Numbered from the stretch's first letter, positions 14,717 to 23,800 are shown. The stretch: DNA of 64,000 bases from an uncultured Clostridia bacterium (GCA_934647235.1 CAKUFG010000012.1:16508-80507), one strand, 5' to 3'. The notes: generated by a model not told the origin, from the letters alone. A program made the numbers and translations.

Positions 14717-16501
14717 TTATGCGTTCTGCGAGCTCTCCCGCTTTTTCAGCCACACCATCAGCACGGCCACATCGGCCGGGGAAACGCCCGGAATGCGCGC
14801 GGCCTGGGCCAGCGATACGGGGCGCTGGGCGGACAGCTTCTGCCGGGCTTCCATGCGCAGCCCCGTGATATCCATGTAGGGCGCGTCGGCGGGCAGCAGC
14901 TTTTCCTCCATGGCGCGGGCCTTGAGGATGGCAGCCTGTTCTTTTTGCAGGTAGCCCTCGTATTTTACCTGGATTTCGGCCTGCTGGCGCGCGCCGGGGG
15001 CATACTGCGCAGGATCGGGCAGCAGCGCGTCGATGCTGTTTTCGGGATGGCGCAGCAGCGCGTCGCGGCGGGTATCGCGCAGATAGGCCAGAATTTCCTC
15101 CGTCTGGCGCGCCTTATCCTCCATACGGCGCATGCGCTCGTCGCTGGCCAGGCCAATGGCGTGCGCGCGGGCTGTCAGGCGCAGATCGGCGTTATCCTGC
15201 CGCAGGTACAGCCGATGCTCGGCACGGCTGGTCATCATGCGGTAGGGCTCGTCCGTGCCCTTGGTGGTCAGATCGTCCACCATCACGCCGATATACGCCT
15301 GATCGCGGGTCAGCAGCAGCGGCTCGCGCTCCAGCACATACTGGGCGGCGTTGATGCCCGCCAGAATACCCTGCGCGGCGGCTTCCTCATAGCCCGAGGT
15401 GCCGTTGACCTGGCCGGCCAGGTACAGCCCCGGCACCTGCAGCGCGCCCAGCGTGGGGGACAGGGCGGTGGAATCGATGCAGTCGTATTCAATGGCATAG
15501 GCCAGGCGGGTCAGGATGCAGTGCTCCAGGCCCGGAATGGTGCGGTACATCGCCCACTGCACATCCTCGGGCAGGCTGGAGGACATGCCCTGCACATACC
15601 ATTCCGCATCGTTATAGCCCTCTGGCTCCAAGAACAGCTGATGGCGCTCCTTGTCGCGGAAGCGGACGATCTTGCTTTCGATGGAGGGGCAATAGCGCGG
15701 GCCGAGGGATTGAATCGCGCCGTTGAACATGGGCGCGCGGTCCAGATTCTGCAGGATGATTTCGTGCGTGCGGGGATTGGTATAGGTCAGGTAGCACATC
15801 ATGCGGTTTTCCACCGCGTGATCGGTCAGAAAAGAGAAGGGCACGGGCGGCTCGTCGCCGGGCTGCGGCTCCATGGCTGAAAAATCGATGGAGCGCGCGT
15901 CCACGCGGGCGGGTGTGCCGGTCTTGAAACGGCGCAGGGTGAAGACCAGACCGGCCAGGCTTTCGCTCAGGCCCGCTGCGGGCAGCAGTCCCTGCGGGCC
16001 GCCCTCCCACTGTGCCTCGCCGATGAAGATTCTGCCCTTCAGATATACGCCCGTGCATACCACGGCGGCGCGGCAGGGAATATGATCGCCCGTTTTGGTT
16101 ACGACTGTGCTGACGCGGCCCCCCTGGGTTTCCAGGCGGATTACCTCGCCCTGACGGACGGTCAGATGCTCCTGGGCAAAGAGCGCGCGCTTCATGCGCT
16201 TCTGGTATTCGCGTTTATCGGCCTGCGCGCGCAGGGAATGCACAGCCGGGCCCTTGCTGCGGTTGAGCATGCGGCTTTGCAGGGTGGTATCGTCGATGGC
16301 GCGGCCCATTTCGCCGCCCAGTGCGTCCACCTCGCGCACCAGATGTCCCTTGCCTGTGCCGCCGATGGCGGGATTGCAGGCCATCAGGGCCACAGCGTCC
16401 AGATTGAGGGTAAACAGCAGGGTTTCGCAGCCCATGCGCGCGCAGGCAAGCGCGGCCTCGCAGCCCGCGTGGCCCGCGCCGATTACGATGACATCATACA
16501 T
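14717..16501 (-). CDS. mnmG: tRNA uridine-5-carboxymethylaminomethyl modification enzyme MnmG (GidA)
   Basis: 594 residues, slightly short of the usual 620-630. With MnmE it installs the carboxymethylaminomethyl group at U34 of several tRNAs, using FAD and methylene-THF. The FAD-binding motif VIVIGAGHAGCEAALACARMG lies at the N-terminus, followed by CNPAIGGTGKGHLVREVDALGG near residue 45-65, the ISK-type MLNRSKGPAVHSLRAQADK, and YLAGQVNGTSGYEEAAAQG near 365, all hallmark segments. The C-terminal helical domain ends with the MnmE-binding region (ARIPGVSPADVAVLMVWLKK). mnmE is not in the window. Often mnmG sits beside rsmG and noc; here they are 12 kb apart. Confidence 0.96.
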   Translation of the reverse strand: MYDVIVIGAGHAGCEAALACARMGCETLLFTLNLDAVALMACNPAIGGTGKGHLVREVDALGGEMGRAIDDTTLQSRMLNRSKGPAVHSLRAQADKREYQKRMKRALFAQEHLTVRQGEVIRLETQGGRVSTVVTKTGDHIPCRAAVVCTGVYLKGRIFIGEAQWEGGPQGLLPAAGLSESLAGLVFTLRRFKTGTPARVDARSIDFSAMEPQPGDEPPVPFSFLTDHAVENRMMCYLTYTNPRTHEIILQNLDRAPMFNGAIQSLGPRYCPSIESKIVRFRDKERHQLFLEPEGYNDAEWYVQGMSSSLPEDVQWAMYRTIPGLEHCILTRLAYAIEYDCIDSTALSPTLGALQVPGLYLAGQVNGTSGYEEAAAQGILAGINAAQYVLEREPLLLTRDQAYIGVMVDDLTTKGTDEPYRMMTSRAEHRLYLRQDNADLRLTARAHAIGLASDERMRRMEDKARQTEEILAYLRDTRRDALLRHPENSIDALLPDPAQYAPGARQQAEIQVKYEGYLQKEQAAILKARAMEEKLLPADAPYMDITGLRMEARQKLSAQRPVSLAQAARIPGVSPADVAVLMVWLKKRESSQNA

Positions 16502-16531
16502 GTATTGATCGCCCGTTCTTATAAAAGTGAG

Positions 16532-18259
16532 TTATTTTTCTGTGTTGCGGTATACCGAGTACCAGCGGAAAGCCTCGCTGTCGGGGTTGATCACCGTCAG
16601 GTTGTAGCCCAGCAGATCGAACCAGTAGAAGGTTTTGACGTTGCTGGTGCCCTTCCACATGGTTTCGGTGTTGGGCACGCTGTCGTAGGGGATGCCCAGG
16701 ATGGAGATGGTTACGCCGCCGTCGGGCGGGGTGACGGAGGTGAGGTTTTCGTCCTTGAGGTATTGGGTATACCAGGCGGTGTGGTAGTTGTTCATGCCGC
16801 AGTGGATGGTCAGCGGGTTGTCCAGATAGGGGGCCAGCTGCTCGCCCACCTGCTCGGCGGTGAAGCCGAAATCGCGCAGCGTGCCGATATAGATCATCAC
16901 ATGGTAGCCGCCGCCCTGGTTGGCCAGGTTGATGCAGTCGCCTACCTTCATATTCTGCGCCCACTGGGCGGAGGGCAGCTCCTTCATATCAACGCGGTTG
17001 GGCTTGGCGGCGTTTCGGGTATCGCTGATGGCGGGCAGCTTTTTCATGCCCACCTGGTTGTGCACCCAGCGGGCGAAGCCGATGCAGTCAAAGCCGCCCA
17101 GGTACAGCTTGGACGTGCTGTAATAATGGCTGTCCTGCGAGGCGTAGCGCGGGCGCAGCAGGGACGACTCGTTGGAACCGGCAAACAGATAAGGGCAGCC
17201 GTACTTGAAGCGCGCGCTGACGCTGCCGCCGCAGTTTTCGTTGTAGGCCAGCAGCACGGGGTTGCTTTCGTCCATCATGGTCAGCGCCACGTTCAGAAAG
17301 CGCTGCGCCTCGATGCGCTCCATGTGCTTTTGCAGCTCGGCCAGGGCGGCCTTGGTGCTGTTGGTGGATTTGAGCTTGTCATAGTGCAGATAGCCCTCGT
17401 GCTCGCCGTCGGTCACGCGGGCGTATATGCCGTGGAAGGCCGTCACCGTCAGCGGGGCGTTCTTTTTGATATCGGCCAGTTGCAGGGCGTTTTCCAGGGG
17501 ATATTCATACAGCACGGCCTTTTCGTTGGTTTTGGCATCAAAGGGCTCTACCGTAAAGTCCTCGCCCAGGATGGTCAGCTCGCCTGCCTCTACATACAGC
17601 GTCTGTCCTTCGATATCCACCGTCAGGTGGTCGCCGTCGTAGCCGTTTACGATGACCGGCGCATAGGGGGTAATCTCATGCAGCGCCGCCGCGCCGTAGC
17701 AGGGGGATTCGTAGGCGCTGACCGGCTCGTCGGAGAAGGCGACGTAGGGCGTAACCTCGCCGCGCTTGTATTCCATCTGCATGAAATCGCGGATATAGAC
17801 ATAGCCGGATTTGCCGTTGTATTCAATATAGGCGTACTCATCCGTCACAGGGAACACGCGGAAGCGCACGTCCGCAGGCAGGATATCCAGCGTGGTGGTA
17901 TCGGCCAGGGGCTGGGCGCGCATGCGCACGGGCGTGCCGAAAAAGCCCTCGATGGACTGCGCATCCTCGGCCGTGGGGTCGTTATATTCCACCTGCACGC
18001 AGTCCTTCATATGGACGTAGCCGGTTTTGCCGTCATAGGAGGTGGCGGCGTAGCTGTCGTTCACGGGGGTAAGCTTAAGCACTGAACGCGCGGGAATGTT
18101 GACGATGTTGGGGGTATTGGGGCGCGGCTCGGCGCGCATCCAGCGCGCATCGCGGAAATAGGCGTAAAAGCTCTCCGCCGTATCCTCCGCCAGGGCGGCG
18201 GGCAGCAGGCCGCACAGCAGCGCGGCGACGCATAGAAGCGAGATTACCTTCCTGATCAT
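16532..18259 (-). CDS. Secreted SH3-repeat NlpC/P60 peptidoglycan hydrolase
   Basis: 575 residues from the ATG at 18257-18259. A signal peptide (MIRKVISLLCVAALLCGLLPAALA) is followed by four bacterial-SH3-like repeats (near residues 30-95, 100-155, 165-215 and 225-290; motifs GYVHMKDCVQ, GYVYIRDFMQ, GYLHYDKL), then an NlpC/P60 domain. The catalytic Cys is C392 in GGFDCIGFARWVH and the His is H453 in GGYHVMIYIG, followed by TIHCGMNNYHTAWY. It should cut peptide stems in the cell wall, with SH3 repeats binding wall polymers. The ribosome binding site (GGAAGGATGG) overlaps an alternative in-frame ATG four codons earlier. It lies 30 bases upstream of mnmG without a terminator between. Confidence 0.88.
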   Translation of the reverse strand: MIRKVISLLCVAALLCGLLPAALAEDTAESFYAYFRDARWMRAEPRPNTPNIVNIPARSVLKLTPVNDSYAATSYDGKTGYVHMKDCVQVEYNDPTAEDAQSIEGFFGTPVRMRAQPLADTTTLDILPADVRFRVFPVTDEYAYIEYNGKSGYVYIRDFMQMEYKRGEVTPYVAFSDEPVSAYESPCYGAAALHEITPYAPVIVNGYDGDHLTVDIEGQTLYVEAGELTILGEDFTVEPFDAKTNEKAVLYEYPLENALQLADIKKNAPLTVTAFHGIYARVTDGEHEGYLHYDKLKSTNSTKAALAELQKHMERIEAQRFLNVALTMMDESNPVLLAYNENCGGSVSARFKYGCPYLFAGSNESSLLRPRYASQDSHYYSTSKLYLGGFDCIGFARWVHNQVGMKKLPAISDTRNAAKPNRVDMKELPSAQWAQNMKVGDCINLANQGGGYHVMIYIGTLRDFGFTAEQVGEQLAPYLDNPLTIHCGMNNYHTAWYTQYLKDENLTSVTPPDGGVTISILGIPYDSVPNTETMWKGTSNVKTFYWFDLLGYNLTVINPDSEAFRWYSVYRNTEK

Positions 18260-18379
18260 TGGCAAGTCCATCCTTCCCCTGCGCATAACAGGACATTTAC
18301 AGCCATTATACCCCATTTTTGCCTGTGGACGCAATATATAAGCGGCGCGGGCGAACGATTTTACACTTGCGCGGCTGCG

Positions 18380-19006
18380 TCAGCGCCCGCCGTTCCATTC
18401 GGCGTAAAACTGATCGAGAAAATCGCGCATAAAGGCCTCGCGCCCGGCGGCGATATCGCGCGCGGGCTGGGTGCACAGCATATCCCGCAGCAGAAAAAGC
18501 TTTTCATAAAAGTGATTGACCGTCGTGCCCTGGTTGGCGCGGTAGGCGGCCTCGTCCATGTTCAGCCGGGGCGGCTCGGCAGGGTCGTACATCCTGCGTC
18601 CCTTGGCACCGCCATAGGCAAACGCCCGCGCCACGCCGATGGCGCCGATGGCGTCCAGCCGGTCGGCGTCCTGCACAATCTGCCCCTCGACGCTGCCTGG
18701 CCGCACCGAATCCGTGCCCTTGAAGGATACTGTGCGGATGATGGCGATCACTGCTTCGATCCGTTCCTGCGGCACGCCGCAGCCGGCCAGAATGCGCCGC
18801 GCGCTGGCGTAATCCTTTGTGGCGAACAGCTTGGGATCGTCCGCATCATGCAGCAGCGCACCCAGGGTGACAAGCTCCCGGTCGCAGGGCAATTGCGATG
18901 CGATGCGCTGCGCCGTGCGGGTCACCCGCAGGGTGTGAAACAGATCGTGCCCGCTGCTTTCGCCCGCGAACAGGGCTTGCAGCTCGGCGATAATTCTTTC
19001 TTCCAT
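18380..19006 (-). CDS. HD-domain phosphohydrolase
   Basis: 208 residues from the ATG at 19004-19006 (GAAAGGAG upstream; the open frame upstream is not protein-like). The HD superfamily metal site is clear: H in SSGHDLFHTLRVTRTAQ near residue 24-40, HD in LGALLHDADDPKLF near 56, and D in GQIVQDADRLDAIGAIGVARAFAYGG near 108. This last segment places it with the YedJ/YpgQ-like uncharacterised phosphohydrolases, some of which cleave nucleotides or pyrophosphate. It sits between the NlpC/P60 gene and the anti-sigma operon, with a terminator hairpin upstream, so it is probably transcribed on its own. Confidence 0.88.
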   Translation of the reverse strand: MEERIIAELQALFAGESSGHDLFHTLRVTRTAQRIASQLPCDRELVTLGALLHDADDPKLFATKDYASARRILAGCGVPQERIEAVIAIIRTVSFKGTDSVRPGSVEGQIVQDADRLDAIGAIGVARAFAYGGAKGRRMYDPAEPPRLNMDEAAYRANQGTTVNHFYEKLFLLRDMLCTQPARDIAAGREAFMRDFLDQFYAEWNGGR

Positions 19007-19071
19007 GGCGGCTCCTTTCGTGCTGAAGGCTGCCCTTATTATATCAGCTGCAGGCGCGAATGCAAACAAAA

Positions 19072-19095
19072 ATCCGCCCGTTTGCACAGGCGGAT
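19072..19095 (-). terminator. Terminator of the ECF sigma/anti-sigma operon
   Basis: Stem ATCCGCC (19072-19078) / GGCGGAT (19089-19095); minus strand continues TTTTTGTTTG. Confidence 0.75.
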
Positions 19096-19108
19096 AGATA
19101 ATTATGGT

Positions 19109-20137
19109 TTATTTGGCTTCGGGCTGAAAGGCGATGCTCTCCAGCGGCTCGAAGGGGCCGTAGGTGCCCAGCAGCAGCTGCAGGGTGTCCGGCAGCGTCT
19201 CCATGGGGGACAGGAGCGAGGTGTAGGTTTCAAAGCCCTGCTCGTCCGGCATGGCCGCGCTGCCTGAGGCGACCTCATAGCGGCTGCCCTGCGCGTCGCA
19301 CAGCCAGATATCGCAGTTTTCGATTTGCTGCCTGAGCTGCACGTCCACCACCATGTAGGTATACAGCGGGCTGAGAATCAGCCGTCCGCCGCGGCAGGCA
19401 AAGCGCTGACCCTCAAAGGCGGGGATGGCGTATTCCCTGACCTCCGCCGCATTGCGGATGCGGAAGGAAAGCGTCTCGGTCACGCGGTTTTCGCGGCCGT
19501 TGGGGAAATAGCTGTAGTCATACTGCTGCACATCCTGGCCGGATACAGCGGCAAACTCCTCCCACAGGATCAGCACGTCGGGGCTTTCATACAGGTAATC
19601 GGCCGTGCCGCCGGTGCCGCTGACGGGGTTGACGCCTTCATCCGAAGCGCCGTGCAGCGTAGGCAAACCCACCTCAACCGGCTTGCGGCCCGCTGCCAGC
19701 TGATCAAAGGTGTATTCCTGACAGTCGATATCCACGCTGTCGCCGCTGCAGAAATCCAGCCCGTACAGGAAAGTATCGGCGGATTTGGCCCGGTATTCAT
19801 ATACGATGCGCGTGCGGTAGCCGTCGCACAGCGCCTCGCGGACGGTCAGGGTGAACAGGTCGTTTTCACCGCCCTGCTGATCAAAGTCCTTCTGCACCAG
19901 GCTTTGCGCGGTGGGCAGGGGCTGGATGTCGGTGTAGGTATCCAGCACGCCCGTGGCGGTGAGGGCGATGGCCGTGCCCATCAGCGCCAGCACGGCGGCT
20001 GCGGCGATGCACACAATGCGCAGGGATAGCTTTTTCATGGGTTCTTCCTCCTTCAGATGGGCGAGGGTGGTTTCCATCCGCCCGGTAAAGGACGCGGGCG
20101 CCTGCTCATAGGCTCGCTGCCAATCGGATTGTTTCAT
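19109..20137 (-). CDS. Membrane anti-sigma factor-like protein (DUF4179-type)
   Basis: 342 residues. The first 35 residues are cytoplasmic (WQRAYEQAPASFTGRMETTLAHLKEEE), one membrane helix spans about 38-62 (IVCIAAAAVLALMGTAIALTA), and the rest is an extracellular beta-rich domain with DNDLFTLTVREALCDG-like segments, as in DUF4179 proteins. The gene overlaps the upstream ECF sigma gene by ATGA, and this pairing with a single-pass protein is the standard anti-sigma arrangement. It probably holds the sigma factor inactive until an envelope signal is received. The signal is unknown. It is strongly co-translated with the sigma factor. Confidence 0.8.
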   Translation of the reverse strand: MKQSDWQRAYEQAPASFTGRMETTLAHLKEEEPMKKLSLRIVCIAAAAVLALMGTAIALTATGVLDTYTDIQPLPTAQSLVQKDFDQQGGENDLFTLTVREALCDGYRTRIVYEYRAKSADTFLYGLDFCSGDSVDIDCQEYTFDQLAAGRKPVEVGLPTLHGASDEGVNPVSGTGGTADYLYESPDVLILWEEFAAVSGQDVQQYDYSYFPNGRENRVTETLSFRIRNAAEVREYAIPAFEGQRFACRGGRLILSPLYTYMVVDVQLRQQIENCDIWLCDAQGSRYEVASGSAAMPDEQGFETYTSLLSPMETLPDTLQLLLGTYGPFEPLESIAFQPEAK

Positions 20138-20604
20138 AGCGCCGTATCCTCCTTAAGAAAGCTTTGAAGCTGCCGCCTGGCGCGCGACAGGCGGGATTTG
20201 ACCGTGCCCTGGGGCACGCGCAGCAGAGAAGCCGTTTCGCGGATATCGTAGCCCTCCAGATAATAGAGCACCACGGCTGCGCGAAGGGCTGGCTCCAGCT
20301 GCTCGATGGCCTCGCGCAGCAGGGGATCGGGCGGCTCGGGCGCGATCTGTTCCGGAAGATTGTCCGATACGATCACGCGCTTTTTGCGCCGCTGCATATC
20401 CACGCATACGCGGATGAGAATGCGCGTGAGCCAGGTTTTGAAGTATTGCTCCTCCCGCAGGGCGCGGCGCTTTTCCCAGGCGCGCAGCAGCGTCTCCTGC
20501 ACCGCGTCGTCCCGGTCGGGCGGCGAGGCCAGATAGGCGCAGGCCACGCGGTAGAGCGATTGCGTCGCTTCCCGCGCCCGGCGCGAAAATTCATCCTTGT
20601 CCAT
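20134..20604 (-). CDS. RNA polymerase sigma factor, ECF subfamily
   Basis: 156 residues from the ATG at 20602-20604 (AAAGGAG upstream). Region 2 is seen as ATQSLYRVACAYLASPPDRDDAVQETLLRAWEKR and FKTWLTRILIRVCVDMQRR, region 4 as LEPALRAAVVLYYLEGYDIRETASLLRVPQGTVKSRLSRARRQLQ. It directs polymerase to a small regulon that normally includes its own operon. The paired membrane anti-sigma factor lies immediately downstream, overlapping by four bases. The target promoters cannot be identified from this window. Confidence 0.93.
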   Translation of the reverse strand: MDKDEFSRRAREATQSLYRVACAYLASPPDRDDAVQETLLRAWEKRRALREEQYFKTWLTRILIRVCVDMQRRKKRVIVSDNLPEQIAPEPPDPLLREAIEQLEPALRAAVVLYYLEGYDIRETASLLRVPQGTVKSRLSRARRQLQSFLKEDTAL

Positions 20605-20783
20605 CGTGCGGCTCCTTTGCATGGTAATCAGCTGATTTCACCTATTAGACAGCTTGCCCGGCGCGGCGGTTCACGAGAATAGGTTTTTTTTAAGCAGATC
20701 ATAGCATAAAGCAAAAAGGGCGCGCAAGAGACGGCAGAGAAATTTTTCAGAGGAATTTTTTCCCTGTTTGCATCGCTCCCATA

Positions 20784-20812
20784 TTGACGCAATCGGCTGG
20801 ATTTGGTAAGAT
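20784..20812 (+). promoter_or_regulatory. Promoter of the 5'-nucleotidase gene
   Basis: TTGACG (20784-20789), 17-base spacer, TAAGAT (20807-20812), about 60 bases before the start codon. Confidence 0.65.
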
Positions 20813-20872
20813 AAAAGAACAAAAACGCCGCGCGCATCGAACAAGCGGCGATAATAAAAAGGAGGAACTCTC

Positions 20873-22516
20873 ATGTCTTTCAAAAAGCTGATCTGTCTCC
20901 TGCTTAGCCTGGCGTTGGCGCTGGGCCTTGCCCTGCCCGCGCTGGCCGAAGGCGGCGCGCTGGAGGGCAAGCTGGTTATTCTGCATACCAACGATGTTCA
21001 CGGCCGCGCCGTGTCCGCCAATGGCGTATGGGGCTATGCCGCCATCACGCAGGTGAAAAAGGACCTGGAGGCTCAGGGCGCGCAGGTGCTGCTGCTGGAT
21101 GCGGGCGACGCCTCCCAGGGCACGCCACTGGTCAACCTGGACTACGGCAAGACTGCCTTTGAATTCATGAACGCCGCGGGCTATGACGCGATGGCGCCCG
21201 GCAATCATGAGCTGGACTGGGGCATCGACAACCTGCTGCAGAACGCCGAGCTTGCCAACTTCCCCATCCTGGCCGCCAACATCACCGATAAAATCAGCGG
21301 CGAGCTCAAATTCAAGGATCATGTGATCTTTGAAAAGGGCGATTTCAAGGTGGGCGTGTTCGGCCTGGACACCCCCGAGGCCATGACCAAGACCCATCCT
21401 GACAAGGTGCGCGGCATCACCTTTGCCGCGGGCGAGGAGCTGTATGCCTGCGCGCAGGCGCAGGTTGACGCGCTGAAGGAAGCAGGCTGCAACCTGATCG
21501 TGTGCGTCGGCCACCTGGGCGTGGATGACGAGAGCACCGGCAACCGCTCCATCGATGTGATTGCCAACACCACCGGCATCGACCTGTTCATCGACGGCCA
21601 CAGCCACACCGTCATCGACGGCGGCAAGGAAGAGAAAAGCAAGACCGAGGGCGTGAAGACCCTTCTGGTTTCCACCGGCGAGTATTTCGGCAATATCGGC
21701 TATGTCGTATTCGACGGCGAAAAGCTGACCGCCAAGCTGTGGAAGTGCGACAGCAATCTCCTGTCCGACATGTACAAGCCCTGCGACGCCGAGGTTGCCG
21801 CCGTGGTAAACGGCCGCAATGAAGCGGTGGAAGCGCAGCTGTCCGCGGCCTTCGCCAAGACTGAAGTGGATCTGGATGGCAACAAGGCCCCCGGCGTGCG
21901 CACGCAGGAAACCAACCTGGGCGACTTTGCGGCGGATGCGATCCTGTGGTCTGCGCAGCAGGCCATGGGCGAGCAGGTCGTGGCCGCCCTCACCAACGGC
22001 GGCGGCATCCGCGCCTCCATCAAGGCTGGCGACATCACCATGAAGGATATGAAGACCATCTTCCCCTTCGGCAACCAGGTAAGCGTGCTGACCGTGACCG
22101 GCGCGGAGCTGCTGGAAGCGCTGGAAGCGGCCACCTTCAAAACCCCCGACGCGGCCGGCGCCTTCCCGCAGGTAGCGGGCATCGTGTTCACCATCGATAC
22201 CACTGTGCCCTTTGAGCAGGGCGAGCAGTATCCCGATTCCACCTACTTTGCGCCCAAGAATCCCGGCGCGCGCGTGACCATCGAAACCGTGGGCGGCCAG
22301 GCCTTTGATAAGGACGCGCTGTATACCATCGCCACCAACGATTTCACCGCTTCGGGCGGCGATACCTACTATGCCTTCAAGTATGCCAATGCGACCGCCG
22401 GCTATAAGACGGGCGTGGCGTTGGAGGACGCGCTGGTCAATTATGTGCAGCAGGTGCTGGGCGGCGTTGTGGGTCAGCAGTATGCGCAGCCCCAGGGCCG
22501 TATCACCATCAAGTAA
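20873..22516 (+). CDS. Secreted bifunctional metallophosphatase/5'-nucleotidase
   Basis: 547 residues. A signal peptide of about 25 residues (FKKLICLLLSLALALGLALPALA) is followed by a calcineurin-like metallophosphoesterase domain: ILHTNDVHGR near 37, LLDAGDASQGTPL near 78, PGNHELDWG near 110, VCVGHLG near 210 and FIDGHSHT near 240. The C-terminal 5'-nucleotidase domain follows (NLGDFAADAILW near 345, TNGGGIRASIKAGDITM near 375, FPFGNQVSVLTVTG near 400, YTIATNDFTASGGDTYYAF near 485). It should dephosphorylate extracellular nucleotides to nucleosides for uptake. No LPXTG anchor or SH3 repeats. AAGGAGG precedes the ATG. Confidence 0.93.
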   Translation: MSFKKLICLLLSLALALGLALPALAEGGALEGKLVILHTNDVHGRAVSANGVWGYAAITQVKKDLEAQGAQVLLLDAGDASQGTPLVNLDYGKTAFEFMNAAGYDAMAPGNHELDWGIDNLLQNAELANFPILAANITDKISGELKFKDHVIFEKGDFKVGVFGLDTPEAMTKTHPDKVRGITFAAGEELYACAQAQVDALKEAGCNLIVCVGHLGVDDESTGNRSIDVIANTTGIDLFIDGHSHTVIDGGKEEKSKTEGVKTLLVSTGEYFGNIGYVVFDGEKLTAKLWKCDSNLLSDMYKPCDAEVAAVVNGRNEAVEAQLSAAFAKTEVDLDGNKAPGVRTQETNLGDFAADAILWSAQQAMGEQVVAALTNGGGIRASIKAGDITMKDMKTIFPFGNQVSVLTVTGAELLEALEAATFKTPDAAGAFPQVAGIVFTIDTTVPFEQGEQYPDSTYFAPKNPGARVTIETVGGQAFDKDALYTIATNDFTASGGDTYYAFKYANATAGYKTGVALEDALVNYVQQVLGGVVGQQYAQPQGRITIK

Positions 22517-22531
22517 TTTCATCGCAGCAAG

Positions 22532-22559
22532 GGCTGCCGGGCGGAAATGCCCGGCAGCC
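22532..22559 (+). terminator. Hairpin after the 5'-nucleotidase gene
   Basis: Perfect 11-bp stem GGCTGCCGGGC / GCCCGGCAGCC with a six-base loop; no T-run follows, so it may be a weak or Rho-assisted terminator. Confidence 0.6.
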
Positions 22560-22570
22560 AATCAAAATAT

Positions 22571-22667
22571 CACGGTGAAAACAACAAAATTTTCACCGTG
22601 AAAACTTCATCTTGATTTGTATTGTGCGCGATGATATAATATCTGCAAGCGGTATGCAGATACCGCT
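22571..22667 (+). promoter_or_regulatory. Ferredoxin promoter flanked by two inverted repeats
   Basis: TTGATT (22612-22617), 17-base spacer, TATAAT (22635-22640). Upstream lies an 11-bp inverted repeat CACGGTGAAAA (22571-22581) / TTTTCACCGTG (22590-22600). At the start of the transcript lies AGCGGTAT (22648-22655) / ATACCGCT (22660-22667), either an operator or a 5' stem that protects the mRNA. Confidence 0.6.
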
Positions 22668-22694
22668 GGAATCTAAAAGACGGAGGATACAGCA

Positions 22695-22865
22695 ATGGCT
22701 TATAAAATCAGCGACGAGTGCATCATGTGCGGCGCCTGCGAAGGCGAATGCCCGGTCGGCGCGATCAGCGAAGGCGAAGGCAAGTACGTCATCGATCCTG
22801 AAAAGTGCATCTCCTGCGGCGCTTGCGAAGGCACCTGCCCCGTTGGCGCTCCCTCTGAGGAGTAA
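22695..22865 (+). CDS. 2[4Fe-4S] ferredoxin (clostridial type)
   Basis: 56 residues, too short for most ORF finders. Two CxxCxxCxxxC clusters bind two 4Fe-4S cubanes: C9, C12, C15, C19 and C38, C41, C44, C48, in ECIMCGACEGECPVGAI and KCISCGACEGTCPVGAP. Length and near-perfect internal repeat match the classical clostridial ferredoxin, the low-potential electron carrier for pyruvate:ferredoxin oxidoreductase and hydrogenases, which indicates an anaerobe. GGAGG lies 8 bases before the ATG. It is monocistronic, with its own strong promoter and a terminator, consistent with high expression. Confidence 0.97.
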   Translation: MAYKISDECIMCGACEGECPVGAISEGEGKYVIDPEKCISCGACEGTCPVGAPSEE

Positions 22866-22887
22866 TCTCTTTAACAGGTGAACCAAG

Positions 22888-22925
22888 GCTCAGAAACGCC
22901 GTGTGCGGCGGTTTCTGGGCTTTTT
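22888..22925 (+). terminator. Terminator of the ferredoxin gene
   Basis: Stem GCTCAGAAACGCC / GGCGGTTTCTGGGC around a short loop at 22901-22905, followed by TTTTT. Confidence 0.85.
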
Positions 22926-22999
22926 ATGTTGCCTGTTTCCGGGGGCTGTGCTATAATTTCAATTGTATAATTCAAGCTCTACAAAGGATTTTTTATCGT

Positions 23000-23800
23000 A
23001 TGCAGTTTACATTCTGTCCGCTCTTTTCAGGCTCCAGCGGAAACGCCGTGTATGTCCGCGCAGGCGATACCCGGCTGCTGATCGACGCGGGCCTGTCCGG
23101 CCGCACGGTCAGCGAGGGGCTTGCCAGCATCGGCGTGCTGCCCGAAACCCTCAGCGGCATCCTGGTTACGCACGAGCACAGCGATCATATCAAGGGCGTG
23201 GGCATCCTCAGCCGCAAATACCATGTGCCGATCTACGCAAACGACCGCACCTGGCAGGCCATGGAGCACTCCCTGGGCAATATCGCCCCCGGCAGCCGCC
23301 GGGTGTTTGAAAGCGGCGAAACCTTTTATATCGGCGATGCGGGCATTATGCCCTACCGCATCTCCCACGACGCGGCGGAGCCGGTGGGCTATCGCGTGTA
23401 TTATGGCGGGCACAGCGCGGCCACGGCCACGGATATCGGCGTGTTTACCAGGAAAACGCTGGAGGCGCTGTCGGGCGCGGATATCGTGCTGCTGGAAAGC
23501 AACCATGACATTGACATGCTGCACGCAAACGAGCATTATTCCGCGCAGCTCAAGGCGCGCATCTTGGGCCGCTATGGGCACCTGAGCAACGAGGCCTGCG
23601 GCGAAGCGCTGCTGCAGCTGTATCAGACGGGCGTGCGCCACGCGGTGCTGGGCCATCTGAGCCATGAAAACAACACGCCTGAGCTGGCCATGAGCACGGT
23701 GTGCGGCGTACTGCGCGCGCACGGGCTGGAGCCATCGCAGGATATCCTGGTGGATATGGCCTGGCGCGATCATGTGGGAGGCGTGTATGAAATCGGGTAA
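23000..23800 (+). CDS. MBL-fold metal-dependent hydrolase, YycJ/WalJ family
   Basis: 266 residues from the ATG at 23000 (AAAGGA 11 bases upstream; the open frame before it is not protein-like). N-terminal CPLFSGSSGNAVYVRAGDTRLLIDAGLSGR is diagnostic for the YycJ family. Metal ligands: THEHSDHIKG near 65-72, ISHDA near 125, LESNHD near 170 and LGHLSHENNTP near 225. In Bacillus this is a 5'-3' exonuclease-like protein encoded with the WalKR two-component system; here walKR is absent and the neighbours are a CPBP protease and another MBL protein. It overlaps the next gene by 14 bases. Confidence 0.9.
   Translation: MQFTFCPLFSGSSGNAVYVRAGDTRLLIDAGLSGRTVSEGLASIGVLPETLSGILVTHEHSDHIKGVGILSRKYHVPIYANDRTWQAMEHSLGNIAPGSRRVFESGETFYIGDAGIMPYRISHDAAEPVGYRVYYGGHSAATATDIGVFTRKTLEALSGADIVLLESNHDIDMLHANEHYSAQLKARILGRYGHLSNEACGEALLQLYQTGVRHAVLGHLSHENNTPELAMSTVCGVLRAHGLEPSQDILVDMAWRDHVGGVYEIG

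Noticed and set aside
16082..18085. A 667-codon plus-strand frame
   Set aside because: Antisense to the NlpC/P60 gene and mnmG; no family features.
20747..22561. A 604-codon minus-strand frame
   Set aside because: Antisense to the 5'-nucleotidase, whose metal motifs are unmistakable.
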